Shown here one piece after another: positions 54,334 to 63,802 of a DNA stretch of 64,000 bases. The number at the start of each line of letters is the position of its first letter. Positions within the stretch are counted from its first letter, which is position 1. The stretch spans positions 124,001-188,000 of the forward strand of contig JAUSCD010000029.1 in the NCBI GenBank assembly GCA_030651695.1. Direction: 5' to 3'. The notes beneath the pieces are model-generated. The model searched no databases. It worked only from the letters and a program-made list of their open reading frames with translations, and was not told the origin of the DNA. The position numbers and the translations under genes are program-made. Origin of the DNA: Pseudohongiella sp. GTDB taxonomy: Bacteria > Pseudomonadota > Gammaproteobacteria > Pseudomonadales > Pseudohongiellaceae.

Positions 54334-55551
54334 ATGAAAAGCAAGATCAAAGTCTTACTGCATCCTTTGTTTGACACACGTGAAAGTATGCCCAATCCCT
54401 GGCGTGAGCCTCCCCTGTTGCCGGAGCCTGTGCGGGCTCATGTGCCGGAAGGTGCTGCCGAAGACTACTTACGCGCCAGCGAATTTCTGTTCAGTTATCG
54501 CGGCAGCCCCGACACCCATACCGCCTACCGGCGGGAGCTGGAGCATTTCCTGCAATGGTGCTGGCTGCATGCCGACACTACTTTAAAGGAGATCCAGCGC
54601 GAGCATCTGGAAAGTTATATCGAATTCGCCCGCCAGCCCCCGGCTGACTGGACCGGTAGCAAACAGGCGCCCCGCTTTCTTGATAAGGCCGGCGAACGGG
54701 TTCTGAATCCTGAATGGCGCCCTTACGTGTGCCCCAAAGATCAGGCCTACAGTCTGTCGCAATCAGGCTTACAGGCGATATTTGGTATTTTGAGCAGCTT
54801 CTTTTCCTATTTAGTGCAGGAAAATTACGTCGCAGCCAATCCGGTGGCCCACATCCGTCAGAAAGGCAAATTCCTGCGTAAACGTCAGGGACAGGAAAAA
54901 ATCCGCAGACTTTCGCAAATCCAGTGGGACGTAGTGCTGGAAACCGCGGAAAAAATGGCAGCAGAAGACCCGCTTCAGCATGAGCGTACGCTGTTTGTGA
55001 TGAGCGCCCTGTTCGGAATGTACCTGCGTATTTCAGAGCTGGTGGAAACCGAGCGCTGGATACCCCAGATGGGGCACTTTCAACGCGATCTGGAGGGCAA
55101 CTGGTGGTTTCTTACTGTAGGAAAGGGTAATAAAGAGCGTGAGGTGTCAGTCAGCAATGCCATGTTGGAAGCCCTAAAAAGGTACCGGATATCACGTGGC
55201 CTGACACCACTGCCCGGGCCCGGCGACTCTGCCCCGCTGGTCCATAAAACACGCGGCAAGGGGGGGATCACCAGTACCCGGCAAATTCGGGGCATTGTTC
55301 AGAAATGTTTTGATCAGGCTGAAGAAAAACTGCGTTCAGAAGGGTCTTTTGAGGAGGCAGACAGGTTGGCTGGTGCAACCGTGCACTGGCTCCGCCACAC
55401 CGGGATCTCTGAAGACGTGAAATATCGACCCCGGGAGCACGTGCGGGATGATGCCGGGCACGGCTCAAGTGCTATCACCGATCGGTATATTGATGTGGAA
55501 CGCGTCGAGCGTCACAAGAGCGCGCGCAACAAGCGCATCAAACATGACTGA
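54334..55551 (+). CDS. Solitary tyrosine recombinase
   Basis: 405 residues. An N-terminal SAM-like DNA-binding domain (TAYRRELEHFLQWCW near 63-77, GILSSFFSYLVQENYVAANPV near 151-171) precedes the catalytic domain. Catalytic residues in order are Arg232 in YLRISEL, Lys264/267 in GKGNKER, His351 and Arg354 in HWLRHTG, His376 in GHGSSAITDRY and the nucleophile Tyr385. All appear intact. The gene stands alone between chromosomal genes; no tRNA, direct repeat or other mobile genes were seen nearby, and it lies 46 kb from the prophage att. An ATG 18 codons downstream is an alternative start. Confidence 0.9.
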   Translation: MKSKIKVLLHPLFDTRESMPNPWREPPLLPEPVRAHVPEGAAEDYLRASEFLFSYRGSPDTHTAYRRELEHFLQWCWLHADTTLKEIQREHLESYIEFARQPPADWTGSKQAPRFLDKAGERVLNPEWRPYVCPKDQAYSLSQSGLQAIFGILSSFFSYLVQENYVAANPVAHIRQKGKFLRKRQGQEKIRRLSQIQWDVVLETAEKMAAEDPLQHERTLFVMSALFGMYLRISELVETERWIPQMGHFQRDLEGNWWFLTVGKGNKEREVSVSNAMLEALKRYRISRGLTPLPGPGDSAPLVHKTRGKGGITSTRQIRGIVQKCFDQAEEKLRSEGSFEEADRLAGATVHWLRHTGISEDVKYRPREHVRDDAGHGSSAITDRYIDVERVERHKSARNKRIKHD

Positions 55552-55643
55552 AATCTGGCAGCATTGTCACGTTAAGTCACCTTGTTCACCTTGACACAGC
55601 GCAACAAAACGTAATATCAAGGGTCAGGAAAACCACAAGTTTC

Positions 55644-57956
55644 ATGCGAGGTACGACATTGAATACTGTGAATCATAAGTTGAAGCATGGGGTGGCTCTC
55701 AAGCCCTGGTACAGCGCTCTTAAAAAGACTGGCGGCACCGTTGGTGCATCCCTCCTGTTGGCGTGGATGTTCAGCTCCCCACTGGCTGCCCAGGATGCTG
55801 CGGCGACTGCACTGGATGTCCAGGAAGAAGACGTACTGGCTGTACTCAGTGTTGATGCGCTTTACCAGAGCATGACGCCGCAGGCGGTTTATGGCCGTAC
55901 TGCCATAGAGTTGTTGCGCGAACTTGAAACCAAACACTACTCCCCTGTCAGCTTTGACGACCGGTTTTCCGGTGAGGTTTTTGATTACTTCATTAAAGCC
56001 CTTGACGGGCAGAAATTATATTTTCTGGATTCAGATATCAATGCCCTCTCCTCTCTTCGTGCCGAGTTGGATAACAGTCTGATTGCAGGTGATCTGCAGC
56101 CCGGGTTTGATATTTACAATCTTTATCACAGGCGTGTGCTTGAGCGTCTGGTGTGGACTGTTGAGTTTGTGGAAAATGAACTGGAAACACTGAGTTTTGA
56201 CACGGACGAGCAACTGCAGATTGACCGGAAAGATGCTCCATGGGCCCAGAACACTGAAGAGCTGGATAATCTGTGGCGTCAGCGTATCAAGAGCAGCGCG
56301 CTCAGCCTGTCGTTGACTGGTATGGAAATGCATTTGATTCAGGATCGCCTGAGCAAGCGCTACCGCAACCAGTTAACCCAGATCGCCAAGACCAATGACC
56401 GCGATGTTTTCCAGGCGTATATGGCCACGGTAGCGCGCACAGTTGATCCGCACACCAGTTATTTCTCCCCGCGCGACTCGGAGAACTTCAATATGGGTCT
56501 GCGCGGATCGCTACAGGGTATAGGCGCACAGCTGACCTCTGAGGACGAATACACTAAAGTCGCTGAACTTATCAAGGGCGGCCCTGCTGAGCAGGCCGGC
56601 GAGCTCAAGGCCGGAGATCGCATCATTGGTATAGCTCAGGGTGCGGACGGTGAAATGAAAGACGTGATTGGTTTGCGTCTGGATGATGTTGTTGATCAGA
56701 TTCGCGGAGAGAAAGGCACCACTGTGCGTTTGAGTGTCATCCCTGCCGAGGCAGCTGGCGAAGCGGCGGCGCGTGAAATATTGATTGTCCGTGACACGGT
56801 TGAATTGTCAGAGCAGTTTGCACGCAGTGAAGTGATCGATATCGGAGTGGGTGAAGACCACTATAAAGTCGGTGTCATCACGCTGCCCTCTTTCTATTTT
56901 GACTTTGAAGCGGCCGCGGCTGGCTTACCAAACTATCGTAGCTCTGCACGCGATGTGCGCGCGCTGCTGGAAGAGTTAAAAAGCCAGGATGTTGAAGCGG
57001 TTGTGGTTGACCTGCGTTACAACGGCGGTGGGTCATTAAATGAGGCCAACGAGTTGGTCGGTCTGTTTATTGAATCCGGCCCTACTGTCCAAATCCGTTA
57101 TTCTGGTCAGCGCAATGGTTTTGTCCGGTCGTACGGGGACGCCGATGTGTCTGTTGTTTACGACGGCCCTATGGCGGTGTTGGTTAACCGCGCCAGTGCG
57201 TCAGCCTCAGAGATTTTTGCTGGCGCCATTCAGGATTACCAGCGTGGTGTAGTGCTTGGTGGGCAGACGTTCGGCAAGGGCACGGTGCAGGAAATTATCC
57301 CGATGAACTACGGGCAGGTGAAATTGACCCGCTCCAAGTTCTATCGTATTTCAGGAGCCAGCACCCAGCATCGCGGTGTGTTGCCTGACATTAATTTCCC
57401 TGACCGTTATCAGGCCATCGAAACCATGGGCGAGAGTAATCTCGACGGAGCCCTGCCCTGGGATACTGTGCGACCTGTAGAGTTCCGTACCTATCACCCT
57501 ATCCGCCAGATCATGCCGGAGCTGCAGGCGCGTCATGAAGAGCGCGCTGCGCGTGATGCTGACTTCATTTTCCTGAACGATTCAGTTGAACGCATGCTGG
57601 AAGCACGTCAGCGTACTACCATTCCCCTGAACCGGGATGCATTAAAGGCGCAGCGTGACGCAGATCGTCGGGCTGCCTTTGATGCCAACAATCTGCGTCT
57701 GCTGGCAAAAGGACTTCCTCTGGAAGTCTGGGAAGAAGAGACCGGGGAAGAACTGGATTCTCAGCTTGCCCTGCAGGATGAAGACGCAATCGACAGCGAT
57801 GAAGAGCTCAAGGAAGAAGATCCCCTGCTGCTTGAAAGCGGTCGCATTCTGGTAGACATGGCCGAGCTGCTGGGTCGCCCGATGGCATCTGCACCCAGAT
57901 CAGAGCCGGTGCAGGCTGCGTCAGTCAGTACAAACCCGGTACGCGTCACGCAATAA
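55644..57956 (+). CDS. prc: Carboxy-terminal processing protease Prc (Tsp)
   Basis: Periplasmic S41 protease that degrades tagged proteins and trims envelope proteins. 770 residues, longer than the 682 of E. coli because of both ends. A signal/anchor lies at residues about 30-50 (VGASLLLAWMFSSPLAAQ). A PDZ domain follows around 285-370 (LRGSLQGIGAQLTSEDEYTKV, GDRIIGIAQG). The catalytic Ser lies in NRASASASEIFAG (residues 515-527) and the Lys is Lys545 in TFGKGTVQE. GVLPDINFPDRY marks the family C-terminal part. An acidic tail of about 60 residues is extra. The start region lacks a clear ribosome site. Confidence 0.94.
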   Translation: MRGTTLNTVNHKLKHGVALKPWYSALKKTGGTVGASLLLAWMFSSPLAAQDAAATALDVQEEDVLAVLSVDALYQSMTPQAVYGRTAIELLRELETKHYSPVSFDDRFSGEVFDYFIKALDGQKLYFLDSDINALSSLRAELDNSLIAGDLQPGFDIYNLYHRRVLERLVWTVEFVENELETLSFDTDEQLQIDRKDAPWAQNTEELDNLWRQRIKSSALSLSLTGMEMHLIQDRLSKRYRNQLTQIAKTNDRDVFQAYMATVARTVDPHTSYFSPRDSENFNMGLRGSLQGIGAQLTSEDEYTKVAELIKGGPAEQAGELKAGDRIIGIAQGADGEMKDVIGLRLDDVVDQIRGEKGTTVRLSVIPAEAAGEAAAREILIVRDTVELSEQFARSEVIDIGVGEDHYKVGVITLPSFYFDFEAAAAGLPNYRSSARDVRALLEELKSQDVEAVVVDLRYNGGGSLNEANELVGLFIESGPTVQIRYSGQRNGFVRSYGDADVSVVYDGPMAVLVNRASASASEIFAGAIQDYQRGVVLGGQTFGKGTVQEIIPMNYGQVKLTRSKFYRISGASTQHRGVLPDINFPDRYQAIETMGESNLDGALPWDTVRPVEFRTYHPIRQIMPELQARHEERAARDADFIFLNDSVERMLEARQRTTIPLNRDALKAQRDADRRAAFDANNLRLLAKGLPLEVWEEETGEELDSQLALQDEDAIDSDEELKEEDPLLLESGRILVDMAELLGRPMASAPRSEPVQAASVSTNPVRVTQ

Positions 57957-58021
57957 GGAAAAGGCAACGGTATTGCAGCAGCTAAAAGCCCGACGCTTAG
58001 AGTAAGTTGAAATGGGTAAAT

Positions 58022-58051
58022 AAAAAACGGGAGCCAAGGCTCCCGTTTTTT
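58022..58051. terminator. Intrinsic terminator after prc
   Basis: A perfect 14-bp stem AAAAAACGGGAGCC/GGCTCCCGTTTTTT with a 2-base loop, 65 bases after the prc stop. A6 and T6 flanks allow it to stop the convergent DUF3089 gene as well. Confidence 0.93.
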
Positions 58052-58103
58052 ATTTGGCGCCACTTCATACGCCACTATAGGCGCTGCTACTGGTGGTAGT
58101 ACG

Positions 58104-59282
58104 TTACTGCTTTGACAGATATGCTCTGGCCTGGCGCCCTGCCAGCGTGACCAGATCTCCCATAGCCGCATTCACATCGATCAAATGTAAACCCCACCCA
58201 GCATTGATGCTGCCGTCGGCATTCATCACATCACCGCTGATAGTGTCTGTACGCGGATCTGATGGATCAGCGTTTACAGTAATTTCCAGATAAGAGAACT
58301 GTCCATTGTTGACGCACTCACCCGTCAACAGGCCAGGTACGCTCACAAATGGCGTATTGATGGATGAGTTTCCGGCAACCCAGGGAGACTGGGCATTGGA
58401 TGCAAATCCCTCTACTGTCGCATTACTCAAATGAGCATTCAGCTGGTTGTGTCCGCTGGCCAGCTGAGCCGGGTTAGTACAGATGGCAGTGCTGCCCTGC
58501 CCGTTACGACCAAACAGGCTGGTTGCCGGCGGAGGTACATCGCTTCTGAAAGACACGTATGACACGATACATCCGGTCTGATCCCCGCTCTCACATACCG
58601 GCATGTGCTTGAACGTACCTCCAACAACATTGCCCTCAGGTACCTGTGCGGTAGCACCTAGCAGCATCGCCGAAACAATCTGTGACTGAACATCTTTGCC
58701 TTCAATCTCGTTGATAATCAGACGGGACAGCACACCGGCTCCCTGAGAATGTCCGATCAGGATGATCCCGCGGCCGTCGTTGTGATTTTCCAGATAGTAG
58801 TTCCAGGCATCGACAACATCACGGTAAGGCATCTCTCGATCTGGTGTGGCAGTCTGGGCGCCACCACCCATATTGGCACGCAGTGCGGTTAGTGTGACCT
58901 GGCGGTATAAAGGGGCAAAGGTTCTGCACTCTGAGCCAAGACGTGCAAACTGGCTGCGTACGACATTGTATTCTTCCGGGCCGGCATCCATGTCGCTGTT
59001 GGGTGTGGTATCCAAAGACACTGTCGGGTAAACATAAAAGCAATCTACCGGTGCATCTTCACGCGCTGCCCAGGTCTGCAGCGCTGTTGACCCATCGTTG
59101 TTGACAATTGTGGTGTTCAGGTCTGCGCCGCAGGCACGCGGGTTGTCAGGCAGGCACAACCAATTCTGTGAATCGGAAAAGTCCACCTTTGCCTCAGCAG
59201 AGTGACTGTTGGCAGAGAGTAATATGGCTGCGCACGCCGACGTGGCAATAGCAGTAAACAATAACGAATGTTTCTGGTTCAT
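58104..59282 (-). CDS. DUF3089 alpha/beta hydrolase, secreted
   Basis: 392 residues with a signal peptide (cut near HSAEA, residue 30). The nucleophile elbow is IILIGHSQGAGV with Ser179. Upstream, CFYVYPTVSLDTT and ECRTFAPLYRQVT are DUF3089 signatures, and the C-terminal GWGLHLIDVNAAMGDL carries the probable catalytic His. Six or more cysteines (for example WLCLPDNPRACG, CESGDQTGCIV) suggest disulfides, fitting export. The natural substrate is unknown; a lipase or esterase role is inferred from the fold. It converges with prc across a shared terminator. Confidence 0.88.
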   Translation of the reverse strand: MNQKHSLLFTAIATSACAAILLSANSHSAEAKVDFSDSQNWLCLPDNPRACGADLNTTIVNNDGSTALQTWAAREDAPVDCFYVYPTVSLDTTPNSDMDAGPEEYNVVRSQFARLGSECRTFAPLYRQVTLTALRANMGGGAQTATPDREMPYRDVVDAWNYYLENHNDGRGIILIGHSQGAGVLSRLIINEIEGKDVQSQIVSAMLLGATAQVPEGNVVGGTFKHMPVCESGDQTGCIVSYVSFRSDVPPPATSLFGRNGQGSTAICTNPAQLASGHNQLNAHLSNATVEGFASNAQSPWVAGNSSINTPFVSVPGLLTGECVNNGQFSYLEITVNADPSDPRTDTISGDVMNADGSINAGWGLHLIDVNAAMGDLVTLAGRQARAYLSKQ

Positions 59283-59475
59283 GAGTCCGTTCCCCCGGGT
59301 TAATTAAAATATGACGCGTTGCAGAATATGTCAGCTGATGCAGCCAGGCAAGTGCTGCGCTATCAGGTCTTTTTTACAGATGTGGCTGGGATTTTGACAG
59401 ACAACGCGTTAAAGTTCGGACAATTCTTAACTCCTTTATACAATCAGAACAAACGATTAAAAGAAGAGCCACCTG

Positions 59476-60909
59476 ATGACTGACAAGTACACGCCCTCCC
59501 TGCTGACCTCGGTTATACCCCTGTTATTGCTGTTTGCCCTGCTTGCGTACAACGTTTACATGTACGGCGATGACTCAGTTAGTGGTGCTAACCAGACCGC
59601 ATTGATTCTGAGTGCCGCGTTTGCTGCCATCATTGGACTCTCCAGAGGTCTGTCATGGTCGTCTATTCAGGAGAATGTACTTGAAAACATCAAAGCGGCC
59701 ACGCCAGCGATCCTGATTCTGTTAATGGTTGGTGCATTGATAGGTTCATGGTTGGTGGGTGGTATAGTGCCCAGTATGATTTATTACGGACTGGGGATAT
59801 TCAGCCCGACTATTTTTGTTGCCAGCGCCTGTGTCATCACAGCTATCGCAGCTATTGTGATTGGCAGTTCATGGTCGACTTCCGCAACATTGGGTGTCGC
59901 ATTGATGAGTATTGGTTATGCCATGGGTATTAACCCTGGTCTGGTGGCCGGTGCTATTGTTTCCGGCGCCTACTTTGGTGACAAAATGTCGCCTTTGTCA
60001 GATACCACGAATCTTGCTTCCGGCGTGGCCGGTGTCGATTTATTTACGCATATTCGTTATCTGAGTATGACTGCCTTCCCCTCTCTTGTTATTTCGCTGG
60101 TGCTGTACACCATACTGGGGTGGTACTTTGGCGGCGATACTTCAAGTGCCGACAATACTGCGCGATATCAGGAAGTCATCGCACAGCAGTTTAACGTGAA
60201 TCCGATTTTGTTGCTGGTGCCAGCCGGTGTGATTTTTTTGATTATTCGCAAAGTACCCGCCCTGCCCGCTTTATTTGTTGGTGCTGCAGCAGGCATTGTA
60301 TGCGCGATTTTGTTGCAGCGCGATCTGGTGGTTGTGCTGGGAGCTGAGTTGGGCAACACATATCAGATTATGATGCAGGCACTCTACGGCGATATTAATG
60401 TGGTGACAGGTGACGCTGTTCTGGACGAATTGCTGAGTAGCGGTGGAATGTTCGGCATGCTTAATACCATCTGGCTGATCCTGTCCGCCATGGTATTTGG
60501 CGGCGTGATGGAAGCCTGCGGGTTTCTTGGTCGCATTACAACAGCGCTGATAAGCCGGGTGCGTAGTGACGCCGGTTTGATCACTGCAACTGGTGCCACT
60601 TGCATGGTGACCAACGTGTCAGCATCTGATCAGTATCTCTCGCTGGTGGTGCCAGGTCGCATGTTCAGCAATGCGTACAAAGAGCGAGGTCTTGCACCGC
60701 AGAATCTCAGTCGTACACTGGAAGATACCGGAACCGTAACTTCAGTGCTGATTCCGTGGAATACCTGCGGGGCTTACCATGCCAGTGTGCTGGGTGTAGC
60801 CACACTGGCTTATGCCCCGTGGGCATTTTTCTGTCTGATCAGTCCTATGATGACGCTGTTTTTTGCATGGGCCCGTATCGGTATCGTGCGCAATCAGGAC
60901 GGGGCGTAA
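59476..60909 (+). CDS. nhaC: Na+/H+ antiporter, NhaC family
   Basis: 477 residues with about 11 membrane helices. The family signatures are IVIGSSWSTSATLGVALMSIG near 130-150, SGAYFGDKMSPLSDTTNLASG near 162-182, and VTNVSASDQYLSLVVPGRMF near 375-395 followed by LIPWNTCGAYHASVLGV near 417. The acidic and polar residues in these motifs are those expected for cation binding. It exports Na+ in exchange for protons, which would suit a marine organism. It overlaps the convergent glgA by 16 bases. Confidence 0.93.
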   Translation: MTDKYTPSLLTSVIPLLLLFALLAYNVYMYGDDSVSGANQTALILSAAFAAIIGLSRGLSWSSIQENVLENIKAATPAILILLMVGALIGSWLVGGIVPSMIYYGLGIFSPTIFVASACVITAIAAIVIGSSWSTSATLGVALMSIGYAMGINPGLVAGAIVSGAYFGDKMSPLSDTTNLASGVAGVDLFTHIRYLSMTAFPSLVISLVLYTILGWYFGGDTSSADNTARYQEVIAQQFNVNPILLLVPAGVIFLIIRKVPALPALFVGAAAGIVCAILLQRDLVVVLGAELGNTYQIMMQALYGDINVVTGDAVLDELLSSGGMFGMLNTIWLILSAMVFGGVMEACGFLGRITTALISRVRSDAGLITATGATCMVTNVSASDQYLSLVVPGRMFSNAYKERGLAPQNLSRTLEDTGTVTSVLIPWNTCGAYHASVLGVATLAYAPWAFFCLISPMMTLFFAWARIGIVRNQDGA

Positions 60910-62510
60910 AGCTTTTTCAGATAGTTCACTATGGCATCGTCCCAGAGGAACCGCGCTTCGCTTGCGTTATTCTGGATCAACTGCCATTGCGCCGGATGGT
61001 GCTGTACCAACTGGCTTGCCTGATCGAGAGAGTCAAGCATATTACGCAACTGTGCCGGTATAGAATCACCATCGAAAACAAATCCGGTGGCTCCGTCAAA
61101 AACAGTATTTTTCAGGCCACCAACCCCGTGCACAACACAGGGCGTACCGGCACGCATCGCCAGCATCTGACTGATTCCGCAGGGTTCAAAACTGCTGGGC
61201 ATCAGGAATAAGTCTGCGGCACCGTAAAGCGCTTCTGCAAGTTCTTCCGAGAAGCCCTGCAGATACAGAAAGTTTTTGTGTTTGCGCATCATGCCGGAAA
61301 AGAACTGCTCGTAACTATGGTCGCCAGTGCCGACCAGAATATAGATGCCCTCACCCAGAGCGCGCAGAATTTCATCCAGAGCACATTCTGAATTGCTGGC
61401 AGATTTCAAACCCGTGCGCAGCAAACTGACTTTCTGATCTGTTAAACGTCCTATTGAGACCACAGAAACAGGAAATGGTTTTCGCCTGAGTTGCCACTGT
61501 AAAACGCGGTGAGCGGCCCACAGATATGACGATGGAATCCAGTCTCTGTCTCCTGACCAAAGCAGGATGGTGTCGCTGATCAACTGGAGCAGATCTCGCC
61601 GTTTACGGTTATCTCGCAATCCTGCGACGCGACCTGCCGCACTGGTAGCGGGATATTCACAGCCGTTCAAAATTCCTACAAGTCGTTTCTTCTTCGCTAA
61701 CAACTGGAGATCCTGCTCCAGCCCTTCGCCGCCAATAAAACCTTTGGCAACGTCATTGGGGCGCTGAATTTCTTCGCAGTAACCAGGCGACACTGCGTGC
61801 ACCGTATCACTGAGCAATAGCCCGCAACGCATCAGATTGATACAGTCCTTAAAGCGTGGGTCGACTATATTGTTGATGTCGGGATTTTTTTTCCAGAGAT
61901 CAGTTGTCATCAACTCCGGGTGCCAATGCTCAAGTGACGAATAGTCATCTCTCAACGGGCGGATGCCTTGCAAAGACAGATTGTGAATGGTGTAAACCGT
62001 GCGGATGGACCGTAGTGGCTGATATCGTGGATGAAATCTACGAAGCACAGTAATCAAGGATGCATGCCAGTCATGAAGGTGAATAACATCGGGCTTATGC
62101 AGTTCATCAGCAATCAGCCAGTCGCAAACTGCCGTGCAAAACAGCGCAAACTTGTGAGCATCTGTGGCAAACGGTGCTGATTCGTCATGGCAGTAGATTG
62201 CGCCGGCGCCGCAGGCAGCAAATGCCGGGTGATCAAGTACGTAGTGGTTCACCAGCGGATTAATATCTGGTCCGGTTTCGAGCCGGTACAGATCAAGTGC
62301 CTGTGGCTGACTGCAAAAAACCGTATTGATAGTGCCCAGACGTCTGCTGTTATTGACATGTGCAAGACGCTGGTACCCAGGAGTAATAACTGATACCTGA
62401 TGTCCTTGCCTGGCCAAAGCAAGCGGAACGTCACGAATAACATCACCGATGCCGCCTACCTTGCCACCTTTTAACGCAGCATTTTCAGCGGCGATCATCA
62501 CAATATGCAT
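60894..62510 (-). CDS. glgA: Glycogen synthase (GT5)
   Basis: Adds glucose from ADP-glucose to glycogen. 538 residues, longer than the 477 of E. coli. The N-terminal MHIVMIAAENAALKGGKVGGIGDVIRDVP carries the ADP-glucose-binding KxGG motif (KVGG), and VIHLHDWHASLI near 140 follows. The C-terminal nucleotide domain has VSIGRLTDQKV, LMPSSFEPCGISQMLAMRAG (EPCG region with catalytic Glu) and HGVGGLKNTV. The extra length sits in the middle (about residues 215-330). It lies 12 bases downstream of glgC and is the last gene of the glycogen run. Confidence 0.92.
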   Translation of the reverse strand: MHIVMIAAENAALKGGKVGGIGDVIRDVPLALARQGHQVSVITPGYQRLAHVNNSRRLGTINTVFCSQPQALDLYRLETGPDINPLVNHYVLDHPAFAACGAGAIYCHDESAPFATDAHKFALFCTAVCDWLIADELHKPDVIHLHDWHASLITVLRRFHPRYQPLRSIRTVYTIHNLSLQGIRPLRDDYSSLEHWHPELMTTDLWKKNPDINNIVDPRFKDCINLMRCGLLLSDTVHAVSPGYCEEIQRPNDVAKGFIGGEGLEQDLQLLAKKKRLVGILNGCEYPATSAAGRVAGLRDNRKRRDLLQLISDTILLWSGDRDWIPSSYLWAAHRVLQWQLRRKPFPVSVVSIGRLTDQKVSLLRTGLKSASNSECALDEILRALGEGIYILVGTGDHSYEQFFSGMMRKHKNFLYLQGFSEELAEALYGAADLFLMPSSFEPCGISQMLAMRAGTPCVVHGVGGLKNTVFDGATGFVFDGDSIPAQLRNMLDSLDQASQLVQHHPAQWQLIQNNASEARFLWDDAIVNYLKKLYAPS

Positions 62511-62522
62511 GTAGCGGGTTCC

Positions 62523-63791
62523 TTAGAGTCCTCCGACTGATTGTCCCAGCATTTCGCGGGTAACCAGCGTGACACCTTTTTCTGTAACGCGAAATCCGCG
62601 CCGGATATCTTCTGCTTTGTCGTGACCAATAACCATGCCTTCAGGAATGGTACAGCCGCGGTCGATGATAACCTTGCGTAATTTACAATGCCGGGATATT
62701 TCGACATCGGGCAACACCACTGCTTGCTCAATCTCGGAATAGGAGTGTACACGCACGTTTGAAAACAGCAGCGACTTGCGTATACATGAGCCCGATATGA
62801 TACAGCCACTGGAGACCATGGAGTCAATTGCCATACCGCGTCGGTCATCGTCATCGAATACAAATTTGGCTGGCGGCAACTGTTCCTGGAAAGTCCATAT
62901 AGGCCAGCGCGGATCATAAAGATTTAATGACGGAGTGGGCTCAACCAGCTCCATATTCGCCTGCCAGAAGGAATCCAGGTTTCCAACATCACGCCAGTAC
63001 GCTTTGACGTTGTCTGCCGGATCAGCAAAACGGTAGGCGAATACTTTGTGTTCGCTGATGATGGAAGGAATAATATTCTTGCCAAAGTCGTGGTCTGAAT
63101 CATCGTTTTTAGCATCTTTACGTAACTGCTCAAACAGAAACTCAGTCTTGAACACATAGTTGCCCATAGAGGCGAGACAGTTCTCCGGATTGTCCGGTAC
63201 GCATTGCGGGTGCAACGGTTTTTCGTTGAATGCAAGGATGCGATGGTCTCGATCTACACTCATGACGCCAAAATTGCCAGCGGCCTCTTCAATCGGCACT
63301 TCCATGCATGACACCGTCATATCAGCGTCCATTTCTGCATGATAGGCCAGCATGTCGCCGTAGTCTTGCCTGTACACATGATCGCCGGACAACACCATGA
63401 CATATTCCGGGATTTCGCCCCGGATAATGTCGATGTTCTGGAACACAGCATCTGCTGTACCCATATACCAGCTGTCGGAATAGCGCTGTGAGGCCGGCAG
63501 AATTTCCACGCCCTCCCCCAACTCCTTTTTAAAATGTCCCCAGCCGCGTACAAGATGTTTAATCAGTGAGTGAGCTTTATATTGTGTAACAACCCCCACA
63601 CGCCTGACGCCGGAGTTGATACAGTTTGACAGGGGGAAGTCGATGATGCGGAATTTTCCACCGAAAAACAGCGCAGGTTTTGCCCGCCAGTTAGTCAGCT
63701 CGTGCAGACGGCTGCCTTTGCCTCCCGCCAGGATGATGGCGTAGGTATTTCTCGTCAATCGACTGACATAACGCTGACCGTGCGGTTCCAT
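62523..63791 (-). CDS. glgC: Glucose-1-phosphate adenylyltransferase
   Basis: Makes ADP-glucose for glycogen synthesis; the controlled step of the pathway. 422 residues (431 in E. coli). [29 protein letters not shown], here split as [15 protein letters not shown] and [21 protein letters not shown], is the pyrophosphorylase signature near residues 20-55. [14 protein letters not shown] near 136 and [11 protein letters not shown] near 212 follow, and the C-terminal left-handed beta-helix starts near 300. The AGGAGGT ribosome site overlaps the end of glgP, 11 bases from its stop, so coupling is likely. Confidence 0.95.
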   Translation of the reverse strand: MEPHGQRYVSRLTRNTYAIILAGGKGSRLHELTNWRAKPALFFGGKFRIIDFPLSNCINSGVRRVGVVTQYKAHSLIKHLVRGWGHFKKELGEGVEILPASQRYSDSWYMGTADAVFQNIDIIRGEIPEYVMVLSGDHVYRQDYGDMLAYHAEMDADMTVSCMEVPIEEAAGNFGVMSVDRDHRILAFNEKPLHPQCVPDNPENCLASMGNYVFKTEFLFEQLRKDAKNDDSDHDFGKNIIPSIISEHKVFAYRFADPADNVKAYWRDVGNLDSFWQANMELVEPTPSLNLYDPRWPIWTFQEQLPPAKFVFDDDDRRGMAIDSMVSSGCIISGSCIRKSLLFSNVRVHSYSEIEQAVVLPDVEISRHCKLRKVIIDRGCTIPEGMVIGHDKAEDIRRGFRVTEKGVTLVTREMLGQSVGGL

Positions 63792-63802
63792 TTATAACCT
63801 CC

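Noticed and set aside
54334-55551. This integrase as the prophage integrase
   Set aside because: It is 46 kb away on the host side of the tRNA-Ala attachment fragment, with the TCA and fab operons in between; the phage integrase should be at the unseen left end.
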